Positions 23,514-32,917 are shown, counted from the first letter of the stretch. The stretch is DNA of 64,000 nucleotides from CADEGL01 sp050180485 (GCA_050180485.1 JBFXED010000007.1:59568-123567), one strand, 5' to 3'. Numbers and translations are program-made. Notes: generated by a model not told the origin, from the letters alone.

Positions 23514-24773
23514 ATGACACGCGTAAGTTTGTTCAAGTCGCTCACGGCCGCGGCCGTGCTAGCGTCCGGCGCTCTTGCCGCGATGCCGTCTCAGGCTGTC
23601 ACCGTCGGCCCGGTGACCGATCCCATCGGCGTCGTGAAGGTCAGTAAGGGTCAGCCCATCGTCATTGGCGGTTACTGGGTTTTGTCGGGGGCGGACACGT
23701 CGCTGGGCCTGGATTCCAAGCGCGCGGCCGAAGTGTACTTCAAGGAGATCGGCAACAAGATCGCCGGTCATCCGATCCGCTTCATCGTGGAAGACGACCA
23801 GTGCAACGCCGAGGGCGGCCAGACGGCGGGCACGAAGCTCGCGGCCAACCAGAACATCGTTGGCGTGCTCGGCCCGGCCTGCTCCAGCGCGGCCACGGCG
23901 GCGGCGCCCATCCTGTGGAAGCAGGGCATGGTTAACATCTGCAACGCCTGTTCGGCCCCGCGCCTGACGGCGGCGGATCGCGGCCCGAACTTCGACGGCT
24001 TCCTGCGCACGGTCTTCAGCGACACGGACCAGGGCAAGGGCGACGCGAAGTGGATGTACGAGGTGATGAAGTGGAAGACGGCGGCGACCGTCCATGACGG
24101 CAGCCCCTACGCGCAGCAGCTCGTGGCCGTGTTCAAGGAGAACTTCGAGAAGCTCGGCGGCAAGGTCGTGTCCGAGGAGGCCGTGTCGCCCACCGACGTC
24201 GACATGCGTCCGATGCTGACGCGCGTCGCGGCGGCGAAGCCGGACGTGGTCTACTTCCCGGTCTTCGTCGCGGCGGCCGGCCAGATCGCTCGCCAGTCCA
24301 AGGAGATCTCGGGTCTCAAGAGCCAGATGATCGGCGGCAGCGCGCTGATGGCCAAGGACTTCCTGACCGCCGCCGGCGAGGCCGCGGTCGGCCTGCGCAT
24401 CACCTTCGCCGACGTGTCGAAAGAGGCGTTGGGCAAGGAATACCCGAACATGGTCAAGCACTACCGCGAGATGTTCGGCGAGGACCCGATCCAGGGCTTT
24501 CACGCGCAGGGTTACGATGCGGCCAAGCTCTTGGTCATGGGCATTGAGAAGGTTGCCGTGAAGGACAAGGACGGTAATCTTTATATCGGCCGCAAGGCGC
24601 TGCGCGACGCGCTCTATTCGATGCCGCGCTTCGAAGGCGTCAGCGGTCCGATCAAGTGCAACGAACTGGGCCAGTGCGGCGAGTTCAAGTTCGCCGTCTA
24701 CCAGTTCACCAACAAGGATCCGGCCACCTTCGAGCCCGGCAAGAATCCGAAGAAGATCTATCCCGCGCAGTAA
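23514..24773 (+). CDS. Liv-type ABC transporter substrate-binding protein (copy 1, intact)
   Basis: 419 aa periplasmic binding protein (Peripla_BP_6, LivK-like). A signal peptide (VSLFKSLTAAAVLASGALA, ending near SQA) is followed by the two-lobed binding domain. Conserved blocks are GADTSLGLDSKRAAE, DDQCNAEGGQTAG, GPACSSAATAAAPILW (a Cys pair as in LivJ/LivK), VHDGSPYAQQL, and PIQGFHAQGYDAAKLL. A second Cys pair is at KCNELGQC. ATG 23514 follows GAGGAG. It is the first of four consecutive homologous SBP genes ahead of livHMGF. The ligand is probably an amino acid or related compound; branched-chain specificity is not shown. Confidence 0.92.
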   Translation: MTRVSLFKSLTAAAVLASGALAAMPSQAVTVGPVTDPIGVVKVSKGQPIVIGGYWVLSGADTSLGLDSKRAAEVYFKEIGNKIAGHPIRFIVEDDQCNAEGGQTAGTKLAANQNIVGVLGPACSSAATAAAPILWKQGMVNICNACSAPRLTAADRGPNFDGFLRTVFSDTDQGKGDAKWMYEVMKWKTAATVHDGSPYAQQLVAVFKENFEKLGGKVVSEEAVSPTDVDMRPMLTRVAAAKPDVVYFPVFVAAAGQIARQSKEISGLKSQMIGGSALMAKDFLTAAGEAAVGLRITFADVSKEALGKEYPNMVKHYREMFGEDPIQGFHAQGYDAAKLLVMGIEKVAVKDKDGNLYIGRKALRDALYSMPRFEGVSGPIKCNELGQCGEFKFAVYQFTNKDPATFEPGKNPKKIYPAQ

Positions 24774-24800
24774 AACCGGATAGAAACGTACCGTCGATGG

Positions 24801-24830
24801 AAGGGGCGCCGGAAGGCGTCCCTTTTTTTT
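24801..24830 (+). terminator. Terminator after SBP copy 1
   Basis: Stem AAGGGGCGCC (24801-24810) pairs with GGCGTCCCTT (24815-24824, one G-T pair), loop GGAA, followed by eight T. Confidence 0.9.
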
Positions 24831-24912
24831 CGCTGCGGTTCTCTCGCCATGCACAACGGATTCGGGACAAGCTTTTCCGATCCGTAGCCCTTCGCATCAC
24901 ACTCCGATTTAG

Positions 24913-25659
24913 GCTGAGGATGCAAAGGGCGACACCAACTGGATGTATAACGTCAACAAGTGGAAGACGGCGACCATCCATGACGGCAGCCCCTACGCCC
25001 AGCCGCTCGTGGCCGAGTTCAAGACGAACTTCGAGAAGGCCGGCGGCAAGGTCGTCGCGGCCGAGGCCATTTCACCGACCGACGTCGACATGCGCCCGGT
25101 GTTGACACGCATCGCCACGGCCAAGCCGGAAGTTATCTACTATCCGGTGTTCGTCGCGGCGGGCGGGCGAATCACGCGTCAGGCGAAGGAGACGGCCGGC
25201 CTGACCAAGAACCTGATCGGCAGCGGCTCGATGATGACCAAGGACATCATCACGGCCTCCGGCGATGCGGCGAAGGGCTTCCGCATCACCGTCCCCGACC
25301 TCTCGAAGGAAGCCATGGGCAAGGAATATCCCAAGCTCGTCGAGGCCTATAAGAAGCAATTCGGCGAAGAGCCGATCCAGGGCTTCCACGCCCAGGCCTA
25401 TGACGCCGCCAAGCTTCTGTCGATGGCGATCGAAAAGGTCGCGGTCACCGACAAGGACGGCAACACCTATATCGGCCGCAAGGCTCTCCGCGACGCGGTG
25501 TTCAACGCGCCCGAGTTCGAAGGCATGAGCGGCCCGATCAAGTGCGACGCGAACGGCCAGTGCGGCAAGTTCAAGTTCGCCGTCTACGAGTTTGTGAATG
25601 CGGACGCGTCCACGTTCGAGGTCGGCAAGAATCCTAAGAAGATTTTCCCGACTCAGTAA
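24913..25659 (+). pseudogene. 5'-truncated substrate-binding-protein gene (SBP copy 2)
   Basis: Homology to the neighbouring SBPs starts abruptly at codon GCT 24913 (AEDAKGDTNWMYNVNK), directly after an in-frame TAG at 24910-24912, and runs to the normal C-terminus (NPKKIFPTQ). The signal peptide and the N-terminal lobe, about 40% of the protein, are missing. The first in-frame ATG is 24943, which would give a 238-residue fragment without export signal. The C-terminal half is nearly identical to SBP copy 3, pointing to a recent duplication followed by deletion. A functional binding protein is very unlikely. Confidence 0.88.
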
Positions 25660-26004
25660 CGCCTGGAGTCTTTGTTGCACTGCAAAGGGGCGCCGTAAGG
25701 CGCCCCTTTGTCTTTTCCTTCATGGATTTAAAGATGCCAGCTTTCGCTCACCCTTTCGCACTGCGAGCAACCGCGCGGCGGCATTGTGGCCAAAGATGCC
25801 TTCAGGCGAACACGAATCGCGCGCTCACTTGGCTCGCAACCCTCGCCAGAGCGCAAGGACTCATGGCATGTTCCGTGGTCCACGGCCGACAAACGATCGT
25901 CACAAAAAGGATCGGGCGGGGGGAGCATAGGCGCCGGTCGAATTACCGGCGTTACCGGGAGAGCGTGGCCCCTTAGTCGCGCGAATGAGTTGAGGAGTGG
26001 TTCA
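25660..26004. other. Spacer between SBP copies 2 and 3
   Basis: 345 bases. The first 60 hold a terminator; the remainder shows no supported gene and no convincing promoter. A GTTGAGGAGTGG ribosome-site block just before copy 3 resembles the GTTGAGGAGTAG before copy 1. Confidence 0.55.
25683..25716 (+). terminator. Terminator after SBP copy 2
   Basis: A perfect 12-bp stem CAAAGGGGCGCC (25683-25694) with 25699-25710, GTAA loop, then TCTTTT. Closely similar in sequence to the terminators after copies 1 and 3. Confidence 0.88.
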
Positions 26005-27263
26005 ATGCAGAAAACCAAGCTCGTGAATTGGCTGGCGGCTGCGTCCATTCTTGGCGCCGGAGCCCTAGCATCCGCACCCGCCATGGCCGTCAAGGTCGGA
26101 CCGGTCGACGACCCGCTCGGCGTGGTCAAAATCAACAAAGGCCAGCCGATCACCATCGGCGGGTATTACGTCATCTCGGGCCCCGACACCGCGCTTGGTC
26201 TCGATTCCAAGCGCGCGGAAGAAGTGTACTTCAAGGAGATCGGCAACAAGATCGCCGGCCATCCGATCCGCTTCGTCGTAGAAGACGACCAGTGCAACGC
26301 CGAGGGCGGACAGACGGCAGGCACCAAGCTTGCGGCCAACCAGAACATCGTCGGCGTGCTCGGCCCGGCCTGCTCCAGCGCGGCCACCGCGGCAGCGCCC
26401 ATCCTGTGGAAGCAGGGCATGGTCAACATCTGCACGGCTTGCACCGCGCCGCGCCTAACGGCGGCCGACCGCAGCGCCGACTTCGCCGGCTTCGCCCGTA
26501 CGATCTACAGCGACGCCGAGCAGGCCAAGGGCGATGCCAACTGGATGTACAACGTCAATAAGTGGAAGACGGCGGCGACCATCCATGACGGCAGCCCATA
26601 CGCCCAGCAGCTCGTGGCGGAGTTCAAGACGAACTTCGAGAAGCTCGGCGGCAAGGTCGTCGCGGCCGAAGCCGTGTCGCCCACTGACGTCGACATGCGT
26701 CCGGTGCTGACGCGCATCGCGGCGTCGAAGCCGGACGTCCTCTATTACCCGGTGTTCGTGGCGGCTGGTGGCCATATCACCCGCCAAGCCGGAGAAACCG
26801 CGGGCCTGACTAAAAACCTGATCGGCGGCGGCTCGATGATGACGAAAGACATCATCACGGCGGCCGGCCGGCGGTAAAAGGCTTCCGCATCACCTTCCCG
26901 GACGTTTCCAAGGAAGCCATGGGCAAGGACTATCCGAAGCTGGTGGCCGAATATAAGTCCATGTTCGGTGAAGCGCCGATCCAGGGCTTCCATGCCCAGG
27001 CGTACGACGCGGCCAAGCTCCTTACCATGGCGATCGAGAAAGTCGCGGTGAAGGATAAGGACGGCAACACCTATATCGGCCGTAAGGCTCTTCGCGACGC
27101 GGTGTTCAATGCGCCCGAGTTCGAAGGCATGAGCGGCCCGATCAAGTGCGACGCGAACGGCCAATGCGGCAAGTTCAAGTTCGCGGCGTACGAGTTCACC
27201 AATGCGGACGCTTCCACGTTCGACATTGGCGTGAATCCGAAGAAGATCTATCCGACGAAATAG
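26005..27263 (+). pseudogene. Frameshifted substrate-binding-protein gene (SBP copy 3)
   Basis: ATG 26005 with GAGGAG upstream opens a normal LivK-like protein: signal peptide ending near APAMA, DDQCNAEGGQTAG, GPACSSAATAAAP, and HDGSPYAQQL. The frame stops at TAA 26875-26877 after ITAAGRR. Sequence homologous to the other copies (KGFRITFPDVSKEAMGK) resumes at once in the next frame and ends correctly at TAG 27261-27263. Comparison with copy 2 (ITASGDAAKGFRI) shows one base lost within about 26865-26875. Either the gene is broken in this lineage or this is a sequencing error. If intact it would be about 419 aa. Confidence 0.85.
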
Positions 27264-27290
27264 CCCGTTCCGAAATGGTCGGGCTGGTTG

Positions 27291-27321
27291 AAGGGGGCGC
27301 CTCGCGGGCGCCCCCTTTTTT
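27291..27321 (+). terminator. Terminator after SBP copy 3
   Basis: An 11-bp stem AAGGGGGCGCC (27291-27301) with GGCGCCCCCTT (27307-27317), TCGCG loop, and six T (27316-27321). Confidence 0.9.
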
Positions 27322-27459
27322 CGTCGCCCGGACCCATCACCAGCGCTTGTATTCGGCCTTGCTACGCCGCCCACGGCGGGATGCTCATGTTGCATCTGCG
27401 GCATAACTCTTTCGCTTATACGAACATTGGGATTCGAAAGGACTTTCTGGACCGGGCCG

Positions 27460-27489
27460 TTGACAACCAAACCACCGAATGCGTAGCCT
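27460..27489 (+). promoter_or_regulatory. Possible promoter of SBP copy 4 / livHMGF
   Basis: Perfect TTGACA (27460-27465), 18 bases, then TAGCCT (27484-27489), a weak -10. It would leave a leader of about 330 bases before the SBP start. Confidence 0.35.
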
Positions 27490-27826
27490 CAAGATCCTGG
27501 GACGGAATTCCGTTTACCAGGGCGGGGTACAGGGGCGGCAGTACGCCGTTGCGTTCAAGGAGGTAGCCACCTCACGGGGGAACGTCCGGCTTAGATTCGG
27601 ATCCGATTTTTCGGAGCCGCGTGGTCGGCGCTCTTTTTGCCATCGAAGACAGATGAACGGTTCCGGTATCCGCTCGCGGGCGGTGACGGGCCGGTTCGAC
27701 GCTTCGGTGCCATTCCCCTCGGGTGGACAATGCTTCCGGCGCGTATCTCGCAGCAGGTTAGGTGAGTACCGACGTGCCCGTCCGGGCATGGCGGGGCGTC
27801 TGGTTCAAGATGGAGGCTCGCGAATA

Positions 27827-29092
27827 ATGAAACCGTCATTCCTTTTTAAGTCGCTTGCCGCGGCGTCGATCGTCGCGGTTGGCGCACTGGCCTCGTCGGC
27901 CGCTTGGGCCGTCAAGGTCGGTCCGGTCGAGGACCCGATTCGCGTCGTCAAGATTCCGAAGGGCGCGCCGATCGTCATCGCCACGTATCACGTGATTTCC
28001 GGCGCCGACACGGCGCTGGGTCTCGACGCCCAGCGCGGTGCGGTCGTGGCGGCCGATGATCTCGGCAACACATTGGTCGGCCACCCGATCAAGTTCATGC
28101 ATGAAGACGACGGCTGCAACGCCGAAGGCGGCCAGACGGCGGCCACCAAGATCGCGGCGAACCAGCAGGTTGTCGTGGCTATCGGCGGTGCGTGCTCCAG
28201 CGCGACCCGTCCGGCGGCGCCGATCCTATGGAAGGCCGGTATCCCGGACATCGCCACGGCCGCCAGTTCCCCCGTGCTGACGGCTCCGGATCGCGGTCCG
28301 TCCTATGACGGCTTCCTCCGCATCGTCTACAACGACCTCTGGGCCGGCCGCGAAGTGGCCAACTGGGCTTTTAAGGTAAGGCACTACAAGAGGGCCGCCA
28401 CGATCCACGACGGCAGCCCGTACGCCGAGAAGCTCGTCCGCGTTTTCCAGGAAAACTTCAAGAAGCTGGGCGGCGAGATCGTGTCCGACGAAGCCATTGC
28501 TCCGACCGACACCGACATGCGTCCCGTGCTGACCAAGATCGCCACCTCGAAGCCGGACTTCATCTATTCCCCGACCTTCGTGGGCGCGACCTCCTACCTG
28601 ATCCGCCAGAAGAAAGAGATCCCTGGTCTGGAGAAGGTGGCCCTGGTCGGTTCCGACGCCTCGATGGGCGCGCAGCTCATGGAAGCGACGGGCAAGGACC
28701 TGCTCGGCTTCGAGATCTCGACCACGGCAATGGAGCCTGAGGCTCAGGGCCCCGGCTACATGAAAATGCGTGAAAAATACAAGAAGCTGTTCGGCGAGTA
28801 CCCGATCCAGGGCTTTCATGGCAACGGATACGACGCCATGTTGCTGGCCGCCAACGCCATCAAGAAGGTGGCGGTCACGGAAAAGGACGGGACCACCTAT
28901 ATCCCGATCAAGGCGTTGCGCGATGCCATGTTCGCGACCAAGAACATGCAGGGCGTGACGGGCAAGATCACCTGCGACCAGTATGGCGATTGCGGCGTGT
29001 ATAACTTTGCCATCTACCAGTACACGAACCCGGATCCGAAGACCTTGGAGCCCGGCAAGAATCCGAAGCGTATCTATCCTGAAAAGTTCTAA
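27827..29092 (+). CDS. Liv-type ABC transporter substrate-binding protein (copy 4, intact, diverged)
   Basis: 421 aa. ATG 27827 begins a signal peptide (FLFKSLAAASIVAVGALASS, AWA cleavage). The binding domain keeps DDGCNAEGGQTAA, GGACSSATRPAAPILW, HDGSPYAEKL, PIQGFHGNGYDAM and a C-terminal TCDQYGDCGVYNF Cys pair. It is clearly more diverged from copies 1-3 than they are from each other: for example TYHVISGADTALGLDAQRGAVVAADD replaces the YFKEIGNK region (quoted in part). It is the copy nearest to livH and probably the principal binding protein of the transporter, or one with a different ligand. Confidence 0.92.
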   Translation: MKPSFLFKSLAAASIVAVGALASSAAWAVKVGPVEDPIRVVKIPKGAPIVIATYHVISGADTALGLDAQRGAVVAADDLGNTLVGHPIKFMHEDDGCNAEGGQTAATKIAANQQVVVAIGGACSSATRPAAPILWKAGIPDIATAASSPVLTAPDRGPSYDGFLRIVYNDLWAGREVANWAFKVRHYKRAATIHDGSPYAEKLVRVFQENFKKLGGEIVSDEAIAPTDTDMRPVLTKIATSKPDFIYSPTFVGATSYLIRQKKEIPGLEKVALVGSDASMGAQLMEATGKDLLGFEISTTAMEPEAQGPGYMKMREKYKKLFGEYPIQGFHGNGYDAMLLAANAIKKVAVTEKDGTTYIPIKALRDAMFATKNMQGVTGKITCDQYGDCGVYNFAIYQYTNPDPKTLEPGKNPKRIYPEKF

Positions 29093-29106
29093 GTCCGATA
29101 TGAAGG

Positions 29107-29145
29107 CCGGGAGGCGGGCCAAACCCACCTCCCGGTTCTTCTTTT
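29107..29145 (+). terminator. Hairpin after SBP copy 4, possible partial terminator
   Basis: A 12-base arm (29107-29118) pairs with 29124-29135 with one mismatch, followed by TTCTTCTTTT. Between an abundant binding-protein mRNA and its permease genes, such hairpins commonly cause partial termination or 3'-end protection, giving more SBP than permease. Confidence 0.7.
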
Positions 29146-29194
29146 CGTTATCCTAAGTTACCCTCTTGTAAGATTTCCCCGCGGGGCGCAGGAC

Positions 29195-30256
29195 ATGAAT
29201 CTCGAGAGACTGAAGCAAGTCACCTACGTCGACGTCACTCTGTGGCTCATGCGGGCCGTTGTCGTCCTCCTAGTCATTGCCGGCACCATCGGCACCGTCA
29301 TCAAGGACCGCTACACCACCGAGCAGTGGGTCAGCATGGTCATGTTCGGCCTGACGATCGGCGGCATCTATGCCCTGATCGCGTTGGGCTACACGATGGT
29401 CTATGGCATCTTGCGCCTGATCAACTTCGCCCATGGCGACATCTTCATGACCGGCGCCTTCACGGCCTATTTCGTGGCCGCGCCTCTGGCGAAGTCCGGT
29501 TTCCTCGACGAATACCTGATCGTCGGCATGGTCCTCATCTCGCTGACCGCCATGACGGTCTGTTCGTGTATAGCGCTGATCGTCGAGCGAATCTGTTACC
29601 GACCGTTCCGCTCCGTGCGCTCTCTTGCTCCGCTCATCTGCGCCATCGGCGCGTCGTTCTTCCTGCAGCACGCCTTCCGCGGCATGTACGGCTCGTCGGT
29701 GCGCGCCTATCCGGACGTGAAGTTCTTCGACACGGTCATCAACATCATGGGGTTCAATTTCCCGCGCATCCAGTTCGTGGTCGTGATCGCGGCGCTGACG
29801 GCGATGTACGCGCTCTACATCATCGTCCATAAGACCAAGATGGGTACCGCGATGCGCGCCGTGTCCGAGGATCGCGACGCCGCGGCGCTCATGGGCATCG
29901 ACGTGAACAAGGTGATCATTTTCACCTTTATTCTTGGCGGTAGCATGGCCGGCATCGGCGGCGTGCTCTACGCCTTCGTCTTCAAGCAGGTCTATTTCTT
30001 CATGGGCTTCTTCCCGGGCATCAAGGCATTCAGCGCCGCGGTGCTGGGCGGCATCGGCAACGTGCCGGGCGCCATGCTTGGCGGCTTTTTCCTGGGCGTG
30101 GTCGAGTCGTTGGGGCCGGCCTTGTTCTTGGATGGTCTGGGCATCGTCGCGCCCTACCAGCTTCGCGACCTGATCGCCTTTACTATGCTGGTCATGGTGC
30201 TGATCTTCCGGCCGCAAGGCATCCTGGGCGAGCGTTTGGCGCGCCAGCGGGCCTAA
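29195..30256 (+). CDS. livH: Liv-type ABC transporter permease LivH
   Basis: 353 aa inner-membrane permease (BPD_transp_2). The family pattern GLTIGGIYALIALGYTMVYGILRLINFAHGD (quoted in parts: GGIYALIALGYTMVYG, LINFAHGD) and RAVSEDRDAAALMGID before the C-terminal helices are diagnostic. An N-terminal extension of about 45 residues with one extra hydrophobic segment (MRAVVVLLVIAGTIGTVI) precedes the canonical domain. With LivM it forms the translocation channel. RBS region is weak; the gene starts 102 bases after SBP copy 4. Confidence 0.93.
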   Translation: MNLERLKQVTYVDVTLWLMRAVVVLLVIAGTIGTVIKDRYTTEQWVSMVMFGLTIGGIYALIALGYTMVYGILRLINFAHGDIFMTGAFTAYFVAAPLAKSGFLDEYLIVGMVLISLTAMTVCSCIALIVERICYRPFRSVRSLAPLICAIGASFFLQHAFRGMYGSSVRAYPDVKFFDTVINIMGFNFPRIQFVVVIAALTAMYALYIIVHKTKMGTAMRAVSEDRDAAALMGIDVNKVIIFTFILGGSMAGIGGVLYAFVFKQVYFFMGFFPGIKAFSAAVLGGIGNVPGAMLGGFFLGVVESLGPALFLDGLGIVAPYQLRDLIAFTMLVMVLIFRPQGILGERLARQRA

Positions 30257-30307
30257 CGGAAAAAGCAGATCGGTTTACGGCGAAATCGGCCGCACGGGAG
30301 TTGAAAG

Positions 30308-32047
30308 ATGTCGTTTGAAATCCAAGCCTCGACCTTCCAGTACAAGGATATCGAGCAGACCCAACTCCGTCGCACTCTCAAGGCGGGCGCGATCGGCGGG
30401 GGCACGATAGTGGCGCTGTGCGTGTTCGGGTTGATCAACCAGTTCCAGGAACGGTGGATCATCGAGACCCTGCTGACGCTGGCCCACGCGATCTTTATCG
30501 GTGTCGTGCTGACGGTGGGGGCGCTCATCGCCATTCGCTCTCCCAAGCTCGGCAGCGCCGGTCGTATCGTTCAAGGCCTTTTGACTGGTCTGATCGCGGG
30601 CGTCTTCCTGAGCGCCCTGATTTTGATCATGGCGAACTTCGACATCCGGAACATGTTCGTTTCGCTGTCGCCGAAGCTTTTGGTCTTCCTAAGCTATGGG
30701 TTCGATCCTCTGACAGCCTGCATCGTCAACATCCTGGCGGGCGGCGTCCTGGGTCTGATCGGAGCCGCGTTTCATGAGAGTCCCGCCTGGATTCGCAAGC
30801 CGTTGATCGCCGGCATCGCCACCGCGTTCTTCATCGGCCTGTTCGCCGAACTTCTCCAGCTCGCCATGCAGTACGAGACGGTCGAGCCGATCCGCGACTA
30901 CATGTTCACGTGGGAAGGTCAAACGCTCCGCGGCTTCGTCACCATGTTCGTGTTGGGCTTCGCGATCTCGCTGTTCTGGGTGCTGCGCGGCAAGCAGGTG
31001 ATGATCAATCACCGCGCTAAATCCCATACCAGTCAGCGCTCGATCCGCTATTTCCTCTATGCCATCGCGATCGTTCTGTTCCTCCTGTTCCCGATGGCCG
31101 CCGGCTCCTTCTTCGGCCAGGTGCTGATGCTGGTCGGTCTCTACGTCCTGATGGGCATGGGCTTGAACCTCGAGGTCGGCTTGGCCGGCCTGCTAGACCT
31201 GGGCTTCGTCGCGTTCTTCGCGACGGGTGCCTATACGATCGCGCTGTTCACGGCGGACAACGAGCATCTGATCCTTCTCCTCGACCGGCCGCTGACCTGG
31301 TGGGAGGCGTTGCCGCTGGCGATGTTCGCCTCGCTCCTGATGGGCTTGGCCTTCGGCATCCCCGTGCTCAAGGTGCGCGGCGACTATCTGGCCGTGGCCA
31401 CGATGGGTCTGGGCGAAATTATCCGCGTCGTCGTGCTGTCGGACATGGCCTCGCCCTTGCTCGGCGGTTCGCAGGGCCTCTTGCACATCCCGCGTCCCTG
31501 GATCGGCGACTTCGAGCTCAACGACCCGATCCACCTGTTCTATCTGACGCTGATCTCCTCGATCATCGCGGCCTATTTCGCCTGGGCGTTGGAGAACTCG
31601 CGCCTCGGTAGAGCCTGGATGGCGATCCGCGAGGACGAAGATGTCGGGCAGGCGCTGGGCATCAACCTGGTCAACGTGAAGCTGCTGGCTTATGCCTTGG
31701 GCGCATGGTTCGCGGGCCTGGCGGGCGCCATCTTCGCCGTGATGCTGGGGTCGATCTTCCCGCACAGCTTCCAGCTTCTCATCTCGATCAACATCCTGGC
31801 GCTCATCATCGTCGGCGGTATCGGCAGCTTGCCGGGCGTCGTCGTCGGTGCGCTCATGCTGATCGGCACGCCGGAGCTTCTGCGCGAGTTCGGCGAATAC
31901 CGGTTCCTGGCCTATGGTTTCGTTCTGATCGTCATGATGCGGGTGAAACCCCTGGGTCTCTGGCCGTCCGCAGTTCGCAAGCGCGAATTGGCAGCCGCCG
32001 CCGAGGCCGAGGCGCAGGTGCGCGCCACGTCTGGGCAGAAAGCATGA
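30308..32047 (+). CDS. livM: Liv-type ABC transporter permease LivM with long N-terminal membrane extension
   Basis: 579 aa, well above the 330-460 usual for LivM. The conserved permease begins near residue 250 (LYVLMGMGLNLEVGLAGLLDLGFVAFFATGAY in parts: GLNLEVGLAGLLDLG) and includes KVRGDYLAVATMGLGEIIR and RAWMAIREDEDVGQALGI. The first 240 residues carry roughly six further hydrophobic segments (for example IGVVLTVGALIAI, GLLTGLIAGVFLSALILI, PLIAGIATAFFIGLFAELL) that have no counterpart in the short LivM. No frameshift or internal start is evident. ATG 30308 follows GGGAGTTGAA. Confidence 0.92.
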   Translation: MSFEIQASTFQYKDIEQTQLRRTLKAGAIGGGTIVALCVFGLINQFQERWIIETLLTLAHAIFIGVVLTVGALIAIRSPKLGSAGRIVQGLLTGLIAGVFLSALILIMANFDIRNMFVSLSPKLLVFLSYGFDPLTACIVNILAGGVLGLIGAAFHESPAWIRKPLIAGIATAFFIGLFAELLQLAMQYETVEPIRDYMFTWEGQTLRGFVTMFVLGFAISLFWVLRGKQVMINHRAKSHTSQRSIRYFLYAIAIVLFLLFPMAAGSFFGQVLMLVGLYVLMGMGLNLEVGLAGLLDLGFVAFFATGAYTIALFTADNEHLILLLDRPLTWWEALPLAMFASLLMGLAFGIPVLKVRGDYLAVATMGLGEIIRVVVLSDMASPLLGGSQGLLHIPRPWIGDFELNDPIHLFYLTLISSIIAAYFAWALENSRLGRAWMAIREDEDVGQALGINLVNVKLLAYALGAWFAGLAGAIFAVMLGSIFPHSFQLLISINILALIIVGGIGSLPGVVVGALMLIGTPELLREFGEYRFLAYGFVLIVMMRVKPLGLWPSAVRKRELAAAAEAEAQVRATSGQKA

Positions 32048-32084
32048 TGCGGCGCACACGAAGCTATCGAGCGAGAGATACGCG

Positions 32085-32876
32085 ATGACGACAGGACAGA
32101 CCCTTCTCAAGACCAACGCGCTGACCAAGCGGTTCGGCGGTCTGGTGGCCATCGACGCCCTCGACCTCGACGTCAAGGAACGTTCGATCCACAGCATCAT
32201 CGGCCCGAACGGCGCCGGGAAGACCACGGTCTTCAACTGCATCATGAATTTCTTCCCCATCGAAGGCGGCGAGATCCGTCTTTCGGAGGAGAGAATCGAC
32301 AACATGACGCCCGACCGCGTCGCCTATCGCGGGATCGGACGCACCTACCAGAACATCCGCCTGTTCAAGAACATGTCGTCGATCGAGAACATCCTGGTCG
32401 GCATGCACATGCACTTGAAGTCGCGTTGGTGGGGGGCGGTCTTGCGTTCCCCCCATTCGCGGCATGACGAGAAGAAGGCGGTCGAGGAAGCCACGCGGCT
32501 CTTGCAGTATGTAGGCCTCAGGGGCAAGGGCGATGTGCTCGCCCGCAACCTGCCCTACGGCGAGCAGCGCAAGCTGGAGATTGCCCGCGCGCTGGCCATG
32601 AAGCCCAAGCTTCTGATGCTGGACGAGCCGACGGCGGGCATGAACCCGTCGGAAAGTCTCGAGATGGTTGGTTTCATACGCGGCCTGCGCGACCAGTTGG
32701 GCATCACGATCCTTCTGATCGAGCACCACATGCCCGTGGTGATGGGCATGTCCGACACCGTCACCGTGCTGGACCATGGCACCAAGATCTCCGAAGGCCC
32801 GCCGGATCATGTAAAGCGGGACAAGAAGGTGATCGAGGCCTACCTCGGCCAGAGCGGAGTGGGCCACATGACCTGA
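32085..32876 (+). CDS. livG: Liv-type ABC transporter ATPase LivG
   Basis: 263 aa. Walker A GPNGAGKTT (about 44-52), the LivG-type signature NLPYGEQRKLEIARAL, Walker B LLMLDEPTAGMNP and the switch His in LLIEHHMPVVMG are present. The family insertion between Walker A and signature is visible around RSPHSRHDEKKAVEE. Binds the membrane pair LivH/LivM from the cytoplasm and powers uptake. It starts 37 bases after livM. Confidence 0.95.
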   Translation: MTTGQTLLKTNALTKRFGGLVAIDALDLDVKERSIHSIIGPNGAGKTTVFNCIMNFFPIEGGEIRLSEERIDNMTPDRVAYRGIGRTYQNIRLFKNMSSIENILVGMHMHLKSRWWGAVLRSPHSRHDEKKAVEEATRLLQYVGLRGKGDVLARNLPYGEQRKLEIARALAMKPKLLMLDEPTAGMNPSESLEMVGFIRGLRDQLGITILLIEHHMPVVMGMSDTVTVLDHGTKISEGPPDHVKRDKKVIEAYLGQSGVGHMT

Positions 32877-32917
32877 GCCGGATTTTGGCTTTGGGCTCGG
32901 GGCATTAGGAGATCGAG

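Larger units (their letters stand above)
27264..27826. other. Long spacer between SBP copies 3 and 4
   Basis: 563 bases. It contains the copy 3 terminator (27291-27321) and a possible promoter (27460-27489). The frame of SBP copy 4 stays open upstream to about 27479, but the translated sequence has no signal peptide or homology, so I treat it as noncoding. No other gene is supported. Confidence 0.6.

Noticed and set aside
24943..25659. Intact 238-residue binding-protein gene starting at ATG 24943
   Set aside because: It lacks a signal peptide and the N-terminal lobe, and homology continues upstream to an in-frame TAG, so it is a truncated copy.
27479..27826. Protein-coding extension of SBP copy 4
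   Set aside because: The frame is open, but the translation is Arg/Gly-rich without homology and would place the signal peptide in the middle of the protein.
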